Positions 7,631-16,568 of a stretch of 37,796 nt of DNA are shown here, in pieces. The DNA comes from Rhodanobacter sp. (GTDB lineage Bacteria; Pseudomonadota; Gammaproteobacteria; Xanthomonadales; Rhodanobacteraceae). The position numbers were made by a program, and so were the translations under genes. Location of the stretch: contig DZCM01000010.1 of NCBI GenBank assembly GCA_022730295.1, positions 1-37,796 of the forward strand, read 5' to 3'. The notes below the pieces were generated by a model. That model was not told the DNA's origin and did no database searches. It saw only the letters and a list, made by a program, of their open reading frames with translations. Each line of letters opens with the position of its first letter. Within the stretch, counting starts at the first letter, position 1.

Positions 7631-7817
7631 ATTGTGCCAGTGTGCACGGAGGCTTGCGATACCGCGAACCGGCAGACCTGCATCACGAAGCGGCGGTTGT
7701 GAGAAGTCGGTGCAGGGAAGCCCGTGCTGATGCCAGGCGGCCGTGGGGCATGACCTTGCAGTGATCCGCGGCGAGGCGGCGATCACGGACGCTCGCAAGC
7801 CTACGCGTTCGCAACGC

Positions 7818-8138
7818 TTATGCGAGGTCGCGGATGTCATCCCGCCCGTGCGTCCGCCGCTTGTCCTTGTGCCGGCGTACCTGCGCGTCGAGCTTGTCGA
7901 ATAGCGCGTCGATCGCGGCGTACATGTCGTTGTCGACCGCGTCCGCATGCAAAACCGTGCCGGCCGCGGCCAGGGTGGCCTCGGCACGGTGGGCCAGGCG
8001 GTTCTTTTCCACCTCCAGCACCACGTTGAGTGAAGTCAGGTTGTCAAACCGTCGCGCCAGGCGTTCGCGTCGAACATCGACGTAATCGCGCAGCGCCGGG
8101 GTGATGTCGATCTGGTGACCGCTGACCTGGATTTGCAT
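7818..8138 (-). CDS. hpf: Ribosome hibernation promoting factor (short HPF/RaiA family)
   Basis: A 106-residue short-form HPF with the typical start [20 protein letters not shown], then [23 protein letters not shown] and the [27 protein letters not shown] helix, whose basic residues contact rRNA. It stabilises inactive 100S ribosome dimers in stationary phase. The start at 8138 gives the family N terminus; an in-frame upstream extension to 8318 overlaps rpoN and has no family similarity. It is encoded downstream of rpoN, as in many proteobacteria. A 220-bp gap separates it from hprK, where I would have expected a ptsN gene. Confidence 0.93.
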   Translation of the reverse strand: MQIQVSGHQIDITPALRDYVDVRRERLARRFDNLTSLNVVLEVEKNRLAHRAEATLAAAGTVLHADAVDNDMYAAIDALFDKLDAQVRRHKDKRRTHGRDDIRDLA

Positions 8139-8307
8139 GATTGACTCCTCGGCATCAGGTGGTGGTGTGCGCCCGGGTGGTACCCCGGACTGGCGTCGTG
8201 TGGACGCCGTGGTTGAAAAGTTTTGCCTGTCCTCCCTGTTTTGGATTGCCCCTTGCGGGGAAAGTTGCATCAAGCGTGCCGGATGCTGCGTAAACGTTTC
8301 GTTCGAC

Positions 8308-9747
8308 TCAACGCGCACGCAGTCGCTCGCTGGAACTTGCGATGCGCATTTGCTCGCGGTACTTCGCCACTGTCCGTCGGGCGACCCGGATGCCGTGCTG
8401 GTTCAGTTGTGCAGTGAGCGCCTGATCCGAGAGCGGCTTGCGGGTGTCTTCCTCGTCAACGAGCTTCTTGATCAAGGCCTGGATGGCCGTGGCCGAAGCG
8501 CTGCCGCCATCTTCGGTCGCAACACCCGACGAAAAGAAGTGCTTGAACTCAAAGGTGCCGCGCGGCGTGTGCAGGTATTTGCGGGTGGTGACGCGCGAAA
8601 TCGTGGATTCGTGCATGCCAAGTTCTTCGGCCAGCTCACGCATCACCAGCGGCTTCATCGCCTCGGGGCCGTAATCGAGGAAGGCACTCTGGACGCGCAC
8701 GATGGACTGCGCGACCCGGAACAGGGTGTCAGCGCGCGATTGCAAGCTTTTCATCAGCCAGCGCGCTTCTTGCAGCTGCCCCCGCAGCCAGGCGGCGTCG
8801 CCGCGCCGTGCGCGTGCGATCAGGTCGCAATAGTGCCGATTGATGGCCAGTCGAGGCTGGCAATCGGGCGACAGCGAGACGCGCCAGCGGCCGCTGATCT
8901 TCACGGCGTACGCATCGGGCGAAACGTACTCGGTCGGTGCCGGATCGAATGTGTTGCCAGGATGCGGGTTGAGCGTGCGGATCAGGTCCGCGGCCTCGGC
9001 AACGGCATCCTCGCGAACACTCAGCTTGCGAGCCAGCCTGGCGAAGTCGCGGCGCGCCAACAGGTCGAGGTCGCCAGCCACGATGGCGCGCGCCAGCTGG
9101 CGGCCGGCGGTGGCGGGAGGCAGTTGTTCCAGTTGCACGCCCAGGCAGTCACCCAGATCCATGCTCGCCACGCCCGCCGGGTCGAAGTGCTGGATGCGTA
9201 TCCGCACGGCGTCGGCTTCCTCCTTGTGCACGGGCGGCTCAAGTGATGCCAGCGCTGCCAGCACGGACTCGAATCCGTCGCGCAGATAGCCGTCATCATC
9301 GAGTGCATCGATGATCGTGAGCGCGATCGTGAGGTCGCGATCGGAATAGCCGTTGACGTTGGCCTGTGCCAGCAGGTGGGCGCGCAGGTCTACGGGCGCC
9401 GCATCCTGCGCTTCGAGATTGTCGTCGTCGTCGGCGGCGCTATGGCTGGACTTCGCCCATTCCACCACCTGCGGCGAATGTTCGTCCCAGTGGTCACTGT
9501 CTTCTTCGTGTCCGGAGTCGTCGTCGTTGCCGGCCCGTTCGTCGGCGGAGCCTGCGTCCGCTGCGCTGTCGGGCGCATCGTAGTCGCCCTCCATGCCGTC
9601 GAGGTCGATCAGTGGATTGGCTTCCGCGAGTTCGCGCAGTTCAACCTGCAGTTCCAGTTGCGACAACTGCAATAGCCGGATCGCTTGCTGCAGTTGCGGC
9701 GTCAACGACAACTGCTGGGAGTGGCGGAGCTGCAGGCCTGGCTTCAT
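8308..9747 (-). CDS. rpoN: RNA polymerase sigma-54 factor
   Basis: Sigma-54, 479 residues. Region I is Gln/Leu-rich (MKPGLQLRHSQQLSLTPQLQ, then AIRLLQLSQLELQ) and binds core polymerase and activators. Region II is the expected acidic linker (about 50-100, rich in Asp, Glu and Ser). The C-terminal RpoN box that reads the -24 element is ARRTVAKYREQM at 456-467. It needs enhancer-binding AAA+ activators, none of which is encoded here. It is flanked by lptB (226-bp gap) and hpf (169-bp gap). The neighbouring hpf and PTS genes form the rpoN-linked cluster widespread in proteobacteria. Confidence 0.96.
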   Translation of the reverse strand: MKPGLQLRHSQQLSLTPQLQQAIRLLQLSQLELQVELRELAEANPLIDLDGMEGDYDAPDSAADAGSADERAGNDDDSGHEEDSDHWDEHSPQVVEWAKSSHSAADDDDNLEAQDAAPVDLRAHLLAQANVNGYSDRDLTIALTIIDALDDDGYLRDGFESVLAALASLEPPVHKEEADAVRIRIQHFDPAGVASMDLGDCLGVQLEQLPPATAGRQLARAIVAGDLDLLARRDFARLARKLSVREDAVAEAADLIRTLNPHPGNTFDPAPTEYVSPDAYAVKISGRWRVSLSPDCQPRLAINRHYCDLIARARRGDAAWLRGQLQEARWLMKSLQSRADTLFRVAQSIVRVQSAFLDYGPEAMKPLVMRELAEELGMHESTISRVTTRKYLHTPRGTFEFKHFFSSGVATEDGGSASATAIQALIKKLVDEEDTRKPLSDQALTAQLNQHGIRVARRTVAKYREQMRIASSSERLRAR

Positions 9748-9950
9748 GGCGACTTTCGTGGACCGTCGCCTGCATGCTATACCGCCCGCGGCACCGTGAG
9801 TAGCCCGTCGGCACGCATTTTGCTTGCGGCGATCGCGCGCAGCCGGTCAATACCTGGATTCGGAGCGGGTGTTGTGAAAAGTCAGGCCATGGCTGGCCGT
9901 TCTGGGCTCTCCTTGCCAGATGGGTTGGGCGTCGCTGCGTCGCTGATTGG

Positions 9951-9973
9951 TGTAGCGATCAGGGATGATCGCA

Positions 9974-9976
<3 letters not shown>
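9951..9976 (-). other. Hairpin at the lptB stop codon and the lptB-rpoN gap
   Basis: GCGATCA and TGATCGC form a 7-bp stem with a 4-nt loop, extended by TGTA/TACA across a 2-nt bulge. The structure includes the lptB TAG stop. No T-run follows, so it could be a 3'-end stabiliser or a weak attenuator before rpoN. In the rest of the 9748-9973 gap I find no convincing promoter. Confidence 0.4.
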
Positions 9977-10693
<717 letters not shown>

Positions 10694-10696
10694 GAA

Positions 10697-11269
10697 TCAG
10701 TGCGTTCCGGACGTGGATGCGGGCGCAGGTTTGGCGCCGGCGGGAGCCGGCTTGCTGCGCGGTTGCAGGGTGATGTGGACGCGGCCGCCGCTGGGCGCGT
10801 TGCCGGTGATCTGGCCGGTATCGGTGTTGTACACAAGTTTCTCGGCGTGGAACTCGCCGCGGCCCTGTTGCACGACCTCGGCGTTGCCAGTCAGGACGAC
10901 GGTGTTCTCGGAAACCTTGTAGTCAACCGTTTGTGCCTGCCCGTGCACCCGGGTGCCGTCGTCCTGGGTTTGCTGGAAGCGTGCGGGATTGCCAGTCAGC
11001 ACCACGCGCTGCCACTGGCTGGTGTCATTCGGATCGGTGTAGCCGGTGGCCTTGTCGCCGTCTGCGTTGAACGTGCCCTGATCCAGCTTCACGTTGCCGC
11101 TGAAGGTGATCTTGCCGCTGTCCTGATTGCCGGCGAAGCCGTCGGAATTGATGTGGATGAGCTGGGTCTTGTCGGAAGTCTTGGCCTGCGCCGCACCGCA
11201 AACCGACAATACGGCAGCCAGTGCAATCGACCATTCAATGCGTGCGAGGCGTGAGCGTGGCGTGGACAT
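10697..11269 (-). CDS. lptA: LPS transport periplasmic protein LptA
   Basis: A 190-residue protein with a signal peptide (cleavage probably after AAQA near residue 29). It has the OstA/LptA beta-jellyroll repeats: IHINSDGFAGNQDSGKITFSG, then VKLDQGTFNADGDKATGY and VVLTGNPARF. These oligomerise into the bridge that carries LPS across the periplasm. The last 20 residues are Pro/Ala/Lys-rich and probably disordered. The reading frame overlaps the end of lptC by 35 bp. It uses the only available Met ahead of the signal peptide. Confidence 0.92.
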   Translation of the reverse strand: MSTPRSRLARIEWSIALAAVLSVCGAAQAKTSDKTQLIHINSDGFAGNQDSGKITFSGNVKLDQGTFNADGDKATGYTDPNDTSQWQRVVLTGNPARFQQTQDDGTRVHGQAQTVDYKVSENTVVLTGNAEVVQQGRGEFHAEKLVYNTDTGQITGNAPSGGRVHITLQPRSKPAPAGAKPAPASTSGTH

Positions 11270-11807
11270 CGGCGAGCAACTCCAGGGTGCGGGTGTCGAA
11301 ATCGGCCTTCATGCCGGTGCCGCGCAGTATAGAGCCGGGTTCCTGAATTACGCTCGGCGCGGCAGTCGCCATGCGCTTGTCCTGCGTCCAGACAGTCGCG
11401 TCGGCGGTGTGGATCTCGGCCTCGGATATCTTGCCCGCCGGCGGCCGCAGCATGTCGACCTTGCCGATCAGCTTGACGACGTTGTTGTCGGCACTGATCC
11501 ATGCGTATTGTGAGGTACCCTGCCAAGCGGCGCCGTTCTTGCTGAAGAGCAAGTAGTGGGGTGCGTTGATGTACAAGGAGTCGTTGCCTTCGCGGCGCGC
11601 GAGGTGCGGCGCACTCATGGTGAACGCGAGCTTGCCGTCCTGACCGAACGCACGCATGGTGAAGTTGTCGAGCTCGTAGCTGGCGCGCGGCGGGCCGACC
11701 ATCGCGACGGGTTTGGGTGGCGGCTTCAGCCACCACACCAGCAATTGCGTGAGCGCGGCGGCCATTGCCAGCGCCACCACCCAGGCCAGAGTGCGGCGAT
11801 CCTTCAT
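11235..11807 (-). CDS. lptC: LPS transport protein LptC
   Basis: A 190-residue inner-membrane bitopic protein. A single transmembrane helix lies at about 7-27 (LAWVVALAMAAALTQLLVWW). It is followed by a periplasmic jellyroll with YELDNFTMRAFGQDGKLAFTMSAP, the LptC family entry strand, and repeated beta strands ending in FDTRTLELLADVHATL. It receives LPS from LptB2FG and hands it to LptA. The start codon overlaps the kdsC stop as ATGA, and the 3' end overlaps lptA, so all three are likely translated in a coupled way. Confidence 0.9.
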   Translation of the reverse strand: MKDRRTLAWVVALAMAAALTQLLVWWLKPPPKPVAMVGPPRASYELDNFTMRAFGQDGKLAFTMSAPHLARREGNDSLYINAPHYLLFSKNGAAWQGTSQYAWISADNNVVKLIGKVDMLRPPAGKISEAEIHTADATVWTQDKRMATAAPSVIQEPGSILRGTGMKADFDTRTLELLADVHATLTPRTH

Positions 11808-12319
11808 GCGCGTTGCGCAGCCAGGATCAATTCGGACACTTCGCGGGCCGCGCCTTCACCGCCCTTGGCGCGGGTTTGCCAGTGCGATGCGTGCACGACT
11901 TCCGGGCGCGCATTGGCGACTGCAATGGCCAGGCCGCACACCGACATTGGCGCGAGGTCGGGCAAGTCGTCGCCGACGTAACACGCTTCATCATCCTTGA
12001 TGCCGGTGGCGTCGAGGATGTCGCGCAGGCATGCCAGCTTGTCGCGCTTGCCCTGGTAGACGTGGTCGATGCCGAGTTGTTCGGCGCGCAGTTCGACCGC
12101 GTGGCTGATGCGCGCCGAGATGATTGCGACTTCGATGGCGCGCTCGCGCAGCAGCTTGATGCCGAGTCCGTCGTGCACGTGGAAGGCCTTGATCTCGCGG
12201 CCGTCTTCGGTGAACAGCAAGCGTCCGTCGGTCAGCGTGCCGTCCACGTCGAACGCGACCAGACGGATCTTCGCGGCGCGGGCGAGGATTTCCGGTGGGA
12301 TGTCAGTGTGGCTGGGCAT
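11804..12319 (-). CDS. kdsC: 3-deoxy-D-manno-octulosonate 8-phosphate phosphatase KdsC
   Basis: A HAD-superfamily phosphatase, 171 residues, that dephosphorylates Kdo-8-phosphate for lipopolysaccharide core synthesis. Motif I is DVDGTLTDG at 24-32, with KAFHVHDGLGIKLL and a late VGDDLPDLAPM (motif IV), all characteristic of KdsC. I use the ATG at 12319, which has GAGG 5 nt upstream and matches the usual family N terminus (ILARAAKIRL follows); the longer frame to 12382 is not supported. It is separated from kdsD by a 205-bp repeat-containing gap and overlaps lptC by 4 bp. Confidence 0.95.
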   Translation of the reverse strand: MPSHTDIPPEILARAAKIRLVAFDVDGTLTDGRLLFTEDGREIKAFHVHDGLGIKLLRERAIEVAIISARISHAVELRAEQLGIDHVYQGKRDKLACLRDILDATGIKDDEACYVGDDLPDLAPMSVCGLAIAVANARPEVVHASHWQTRAKGGEGAAREVSELILAAQRA

Positions 12320-12408
12320 GTCGCCTCGGGTGCGGGTCGCTGCGGAAGTATCGTTGATCGCGGCTGGCGTGTCCGGTTGCAACGTTCGCCTGCCGCAGGA
12401 AGGCGGAT

Positions 12409-12452
12409 CGCGGGGGATGGATTCCCGGCTGCGGCAGCGGCATCCCCCCGCG
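12409..12452. repeat. Extra inverted repeat bounding copy B of the composite element
   Basis: GCGGGGGATG (12410-12419) pairs with CATCCCCCCGC (12441-12451) apart from one extra C. This encloses the left end of the copy B repeat in a larger stem. No equivalent arm is present at copy A. Confidence 0.5.
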
Positions 12453-12524
12453 CCTGCGGCGCGACCCCCTTCCCTTGGAAGGGGGTGAAAGAATGACGCT
12501 CACCCGAGTCCCGAGTCCCGAGCA
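12439..12524. repeat. Composite intergenic repeat, copy B
   Basis: The same order of parts as copy A: GGCATCCCCCCGCGC start, a GCGCC-TGC-GGCGC hairpin, then a 9-bp hairpin (12465-12473 with 12477-12485, loop CTT). Three heptamers, CCGAGTC, CCGAGTC, CCGAGCA, follow at 12504-12524 and end exactly at the kdsD stop codon. The closing pair of the second hairpin is C-G here and G-C in copy A, so pairing is kept while the sequence differs. Confidence 0.85.
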
Positions 12525-13541
12525 TCAAACCACCTTCGCGCGCAGCAGGTCGTGGATGTTCAACGCGCCGACCACTCGTTGCGCGGCGTCCACCACCAAC
12601 AATGCGTGGATTTTGTGTTCTTCCATCAGCTGTGCGGCTTCGGCCGCAAGTTTGTCCGGACCGATCACCTTCGGGTTGCGGCTCATGCAGCGGCCAACCG
12701 CAATCCAGCGCAGGTCGACGGCGTCGTCATCAAGGGTACGGCGCAAGTCGCCGTCGGTAAATACGCCAGCGAGTTTGCCGTCGTCGTCAAGCACGGCGGT
12801 CATGCCGAGGCCCTTGCGCGACATTTCCATCAGTGCTTCGAGCAGGGTGGCGCTGGTGCTGATCACGGGGATGGCGGTGCCGGTATGCATCACGTCGGCG
12901 ATCTTCAGCAGCTTCACGCCCAGCGCACCGGCCGGGTGCGAGCGCGCGAAGTCATCGGCAGTGAAGCCGCGCGCTTCCAGCAAGGCGATCGCGAGCGCGT
13001 CGCCGAGCACCAGCGCCGCCGTGGTGCTGGCCGTGGGGGCAAGCCCGAGCGGGCAGGCCTCGGTGGACACGCTGGCGTCGAGGTGGGCATCGGCATCCAC
13101 GGCCAGCGTGGAACTCGGGTTGCCGGTGATCGCGATCAACTTGTTGCCCTGGCGTTTCAGGAACGGCAGGATCGTCAGCACTTCCTGGGTCTCGCCGGAG
13201 TTCGACACCAGCAGCACCAGGTCGCTGGGTGTGATCATGCCGATGTCGCCATGACTGGCTTCGCCGGGGTGCACGAAAAACGCGGGCGTGCCGGTGGATG
13301 CCAGTGTCGCGGCGATCTTGCGCGCGATGTGCCCGGACTTGCCCATGCCGGATACGACCACGCGGCCCTGGCACGCCAGGATCAACCGGCAGGCTTTGCC
13401 GAAATCACCGTTCACGTGTCCTGAAAGCGCCTCGATGGCTTTCGACTCGATGTTGATGACCTTGCGAGCGCTGGCGACGAGCGCGGCGTTGTCTTCGCCG
13501 CGCGCAACCGCGGATGCAGCGGGTGCGGTGCGTAGGGTCAT
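12525..13541 (-). CDS. kdsD: D-arabinose 5-phosphate isomerase KdsD
   Basis: A 338-residue enzyme that converts ribulose 5-phosphate to arabinose 5-phosphate, the first step to Kdo. The N-terminal SIS domain (about 45-190) shows VVVSGMGKSGHIARKIAATL, FFVHPGEASHGDIG and LVSNSGET; the C-terminal half holds a CBS pair (about 215-335) with GVFTDGDLRR. The ATG at 13541 gives the family length; the open frame upstream overlaps ibaG on the other strand. Its stop codon touches the copy B heptamer array. It is transcribed divergently from ibaG-murA. Confidence 0.93.
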   Translation of the reverse strand: MTLRTAPAASAVARGEDNAALVASARKVINIESKAIEALSGHVNGDFGKACRLILACQGRVVVSGMGKSGHIARKIAATLASTGTPAFFVHPGEASHGDIGMITPSDLVLLVSNSGETQEVLTILPFLKRQGNKLIAITGNPSSTLAVDADAHLDASVSTEACPLGLAPTASTTAALVLGDALAIALLEARGFTADDFARSHPAGALGVKLLKIADVMHTGTAIPVISTSATLLEALMEMSRKGLGMTAVLDDDGKLAGVFTDGDLRRTLDDDAVDLRWIAVGRCMSRNPKVIGPDKLAAEAAQLMEEHKIHALLVVDAAQRVVGALNIHDLLRAKVV

Positions 13542-13691
13542 GGCTGGGAATTCCTCATGCGGGCGTCCTTGTGCCGGTGTGGTGCCATCGATCCCCCGGT
13601 CGGCGATCCATGCCGGCGTGTAGCGGTCATGTGAATCCAGTAAGATGGAACGACATTGTAAAGGCTCGGCCCGCGCTCGCCGCCGCCCCGT

Positions 13692-13718
13692 CGTGATCCT
13701 GTTCACGTTCGGATCACG
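13692..13718. promoter_or_regulatory. Palindrome in the kdsD/ibaG divergent region
   Basis: CGTGATCC (13692-13699) and GGATCACG (13711-13718) are perfect 8-bp inverted arms with an 11-nt spacer, centred about 40 bp upstream of ibaG. Size and location fit an operator for a dimeric regulator or a 5'-UTR hairpin. I could not recognise a known binding motif. No convincing sigma-70 promoter is visible elsewhere in 13542-13745. Confidence 0.4.
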
Positions 13719-13745
13719 TAACCCCCATTCGTTCGAGTACCGCCC

Positions 13746-15241
<1,496 letters not shown>

Positions 15242-15310
15242 CGCAGGGGCGGCGCGTGGCGCCGTGCGTCGCTTTCGTCGAGCTCGCGCAGGCATGAGTC
15301 GACGCTTTCC

Positions 15311-15327
15311 CTCTCCCTTCGGGAGAG
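15311..15327. repeat. Perfect hairpin CTCTCCC-TTC-GGGAGAG
   Basis: A 7-bp stem with a 3-nt loop, 70 bp after murA. No T-run follows on either strand. It begins the repeat mosaic and may belong to a larger dispersed family. Confidence 0.5.
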
Positions 15328-15407
15328 CCACCATCCGTGGCCGAAAGCTCCGTGGTGGCGCGAAGCGCCGGGTGAGGGTACGCGCCTCACGGGAATCAGC
15401 GATTGCC

Positions 15408-15528
15408 GTCATCCCGGCGCAGGCCGGAATAAATTCTCCCTCCGCCCCGTTTACGCGGGAAGCTGCCCGCAGGGCGGACGGGGGACGCGTTCGCGAAGTC
15501 GCAGGCAATTGGCAGACGTTTCGCTCGC
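15408..15528. repeat. Direct repeat R1, copy 1
   Basis: A 121-bp segment starting GTCATCCCGGCGCAGGCCGG and ending ACGTTTCGCTCGC, nearly the same as 15563-15682. One frame would read VIPAQAGINS, a text I recall from dispersed repeats in many proteobacteria. Confidence 0.85.
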
Positions 15529-15562
15529 ATCTGCGGCGAGCGCGCTGGATCTCGCTGGTTTC

Positions 15563-15682
15563 GTCATCCCGGCGCAGGCCGGAATAAATTCTCCCTTCCC
15601 CCGTTTGCGGGGGAAGGTGCCCGTAGGGCGGATGGGGGCCACGCTCGCGAAGTCGCAGGCAATTGGCAAACGTTTCGCTCGC
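15563..15682. repeat. Direct repeat R1, copy 2
   Basis: The second copy, offset by 155 bp. It contains a perfect 9-bp hairpin CTTCCCCCG-TTTG-CGGGGGAAG that is degraded in copy 1, so copy 2 looks less decayed. It leads directly into the first four-hairpin unit. Confidence 0.85.
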
Positions 15683-15688
15683 CTACTC

Positions 15689-15769
15689 GCCACGTCCCTG
15701 TGGCTCGCCCTTCGCTACGCTCAGGGCCGCCTTCGGCGTTCAATTCGGCAGTCCATGCCGAATTAGTCG
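15689..15769. repeat. Four-hairpin unit R2, copy A
   Basis: An 81-bp unit. H1 is GCCACG-TCCC-TGTGGC (15689-15704), H2 is GCCCT...AGGGC, H3 is GCCG-CCTT-CGGC, and H4 is AATTCGGCA (15742-15750) with TGCCGAATT (15756-15764). It ends AGTCG. Compare copies B and C. Confidence 0.85.
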
Positions 15770-15780
15770 GCGGCGAGCGA

Positions 15781-15808
15781 GCCACTTTCTGTTTCGGCAG
15801 AAAGTGGC
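15781..15808. repeat. Perfect 11-bp hairpin
   Basis: GCCACTTTCTG (15781-15791) and CAGAAAGTGGC (15798-15808) pair perfectly around TTTCGG. It resembles in kind the hairpin at 16494-16527 (TTTCTCTTG core), and the two could mark ends of a larger repeated unit. Confidence 0.6.
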
Positions 15809-15904
15809 CAAAGACCATTGCGCCGGGCATGCCGGTTTCGTCAACGTCGTGTTGCCGAAACTGCCCTGTGCTTCTCGCGCCAAGCGGGCCGGCGCGAACT
15901 ACTC

Positions 15905-15986
15905 GCCACATCCCTGTGGCTCGCCCTTCGCTGACGCTCAGGGCCGCCTGCGGCGTTCAAACCGGCAGTCCCTGCCGGTTTAGTCG
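15905..15986. repeat. Four-hairpin unit R2, copy B
   Basis: The same layout: H1 GCCACA-TCCC-TGTGGC (15905-15920), H2 GCCCT...AGGGC, H3 GCCG-CCTG-CGGC, H4 AAACCGGCA (15959-15967) with TGCCGGTTT (15973-15981). An extra H1-like stem GCAC-GTCCCT-GTGC follows at 15986-15999. Confidence 0.85.
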
Positions 15987-16044
15987 CACGTCCCTGTGCT
16001 CGGACATGCGCGCCTTGCTCCCGCTTGGCGCTGCGATGCAATTC

Positions 16045-16125
16045 GCTACATCCATGTAGCTCACCCCTCGCTGACGCTCGGGGCCGCCTTCGGCGTTCAG
16101 ATCGGCAATCCTGCCGATCTAGTCG
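16045..16125. repeat. Four-hairpin unit R2, copy C
   Basis: The most diverged copy: H1 GCTACA-TCCA-TGTAGC (16045-16060), H2 with a CCCC/GGGG stem, H3 GCCG-CCTT-CGGC, H4 AGATCGGCA (16099-16107) with TGCCGATCT (16112-16120). All main stems are kept despite base changes. Confidence 0.85.
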
Positions 16126-16317
16126 GCGGCATGCAACGGCGCATTGTCGCTTCGTTGTCGGCCATCCATGGCCTCGACCGAGGCGGGATTTTATGGCTGG
16201 CTTCGCCCTCACAGCGCGCTGGATGTGCGCCAACGGGGCCCCTCGGATGCGGCGAGCGGACGCAGAACCAGCCCGCAGGATGCGGGCCAGTTCGCCGTGG
16301 GGTGAGCCGGGGTTTTC

Positions 16318-16340
16318 GTGACATACCGGTGGCATGTCAC
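16318..16340. repeat. Hairpin GTGACAT / ATGTCAC
   Basis: A 7-bp perfect stem around a 9-nt loop inside the repeat mosaic. It is followed by a GCCCG...CGGGC stem near 16348-16370. Confidence 0.45.
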
Positions 16341-16493
16341 GCCGGCGAACGCCCGTACACGGACGTGCGGGCAGGCACCCAGCATCAGGGACGATTTCTT
16401 GCCCGGCCAAAGTCGGCGAACCTCGGAGCCCGCGAGCGAACCCGCAGTCCATGGATGGACGAAGGGCGCATCCGCGGGGTGGCCTTCTCTTTG

Positions 16494-16527
16494 GTGACTT
16501 TCTCTTGGCCACTCAAGAGAAATTCAC
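16494..16527. repeat. 14-bp hairpin near the DUF3108 3' end
   Basis: GTGA-C-TTTCTCTTG (16494-16507) pairs with CAAGAGAAA-T-TCAC (16514-16527) with one mismatch and a 6-nt loop. A second GC-rich stem CGCCCGCC/GGCGGGCG follows at 16530-16550. On the minus strand these lie just downstream of the DUF3108 stop codon and may end that transcript, although no T-run follows. Confidence 0.55.
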
Positions 16528-16568
16528 ACGCCCGCCCGGGAGGCGGGCGGAAAAAGGCAGGGATGCGC

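Larger units (their letters stand above)
15242..16568. other. Gene-free, hairpin-rich region between murA and the DUF3108 gene
   Basis: About 1.3 kb separates the convergent murA and DUF3108 genes. I find no credible coding sequence; open frames here change phase across repeats and encode low-complexity Arg/Pro/Gly text. The region is a mosaic of repeats: a 7-bp perfect hairpin (15311-15327), a 120-bp direct repeat in two copies, a four-hairpin unit in three copies, and further isolated hairpins (15781-15808, 16318-16340, 16494-16527, 16530-16550). The murA 3' end is followed by a GGCGC-GTG-GCGCC stem inside outer GACGCA/TGCGTC arms (15240-15270), but no T-run. Confidence 0.85.

Noticed and set aside
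7745-7760. A sigma-54-like sequence GGGGCATGACCTTGCA on the plus strand.
   Set aside because: GG and GC are separated by 9 nt instead of 10, and it points into hpf antisense. A TGGCAC on the minus strand at 7634-7639 also lacks a TTGC -12 element.
15311-16550. A CRISPR array or integron cassette array in the repeat-rich gap.
   Set aside because: The repeats are diverged, unevenly spaced and few, with no cas genes, integrase or attC-type core sites.
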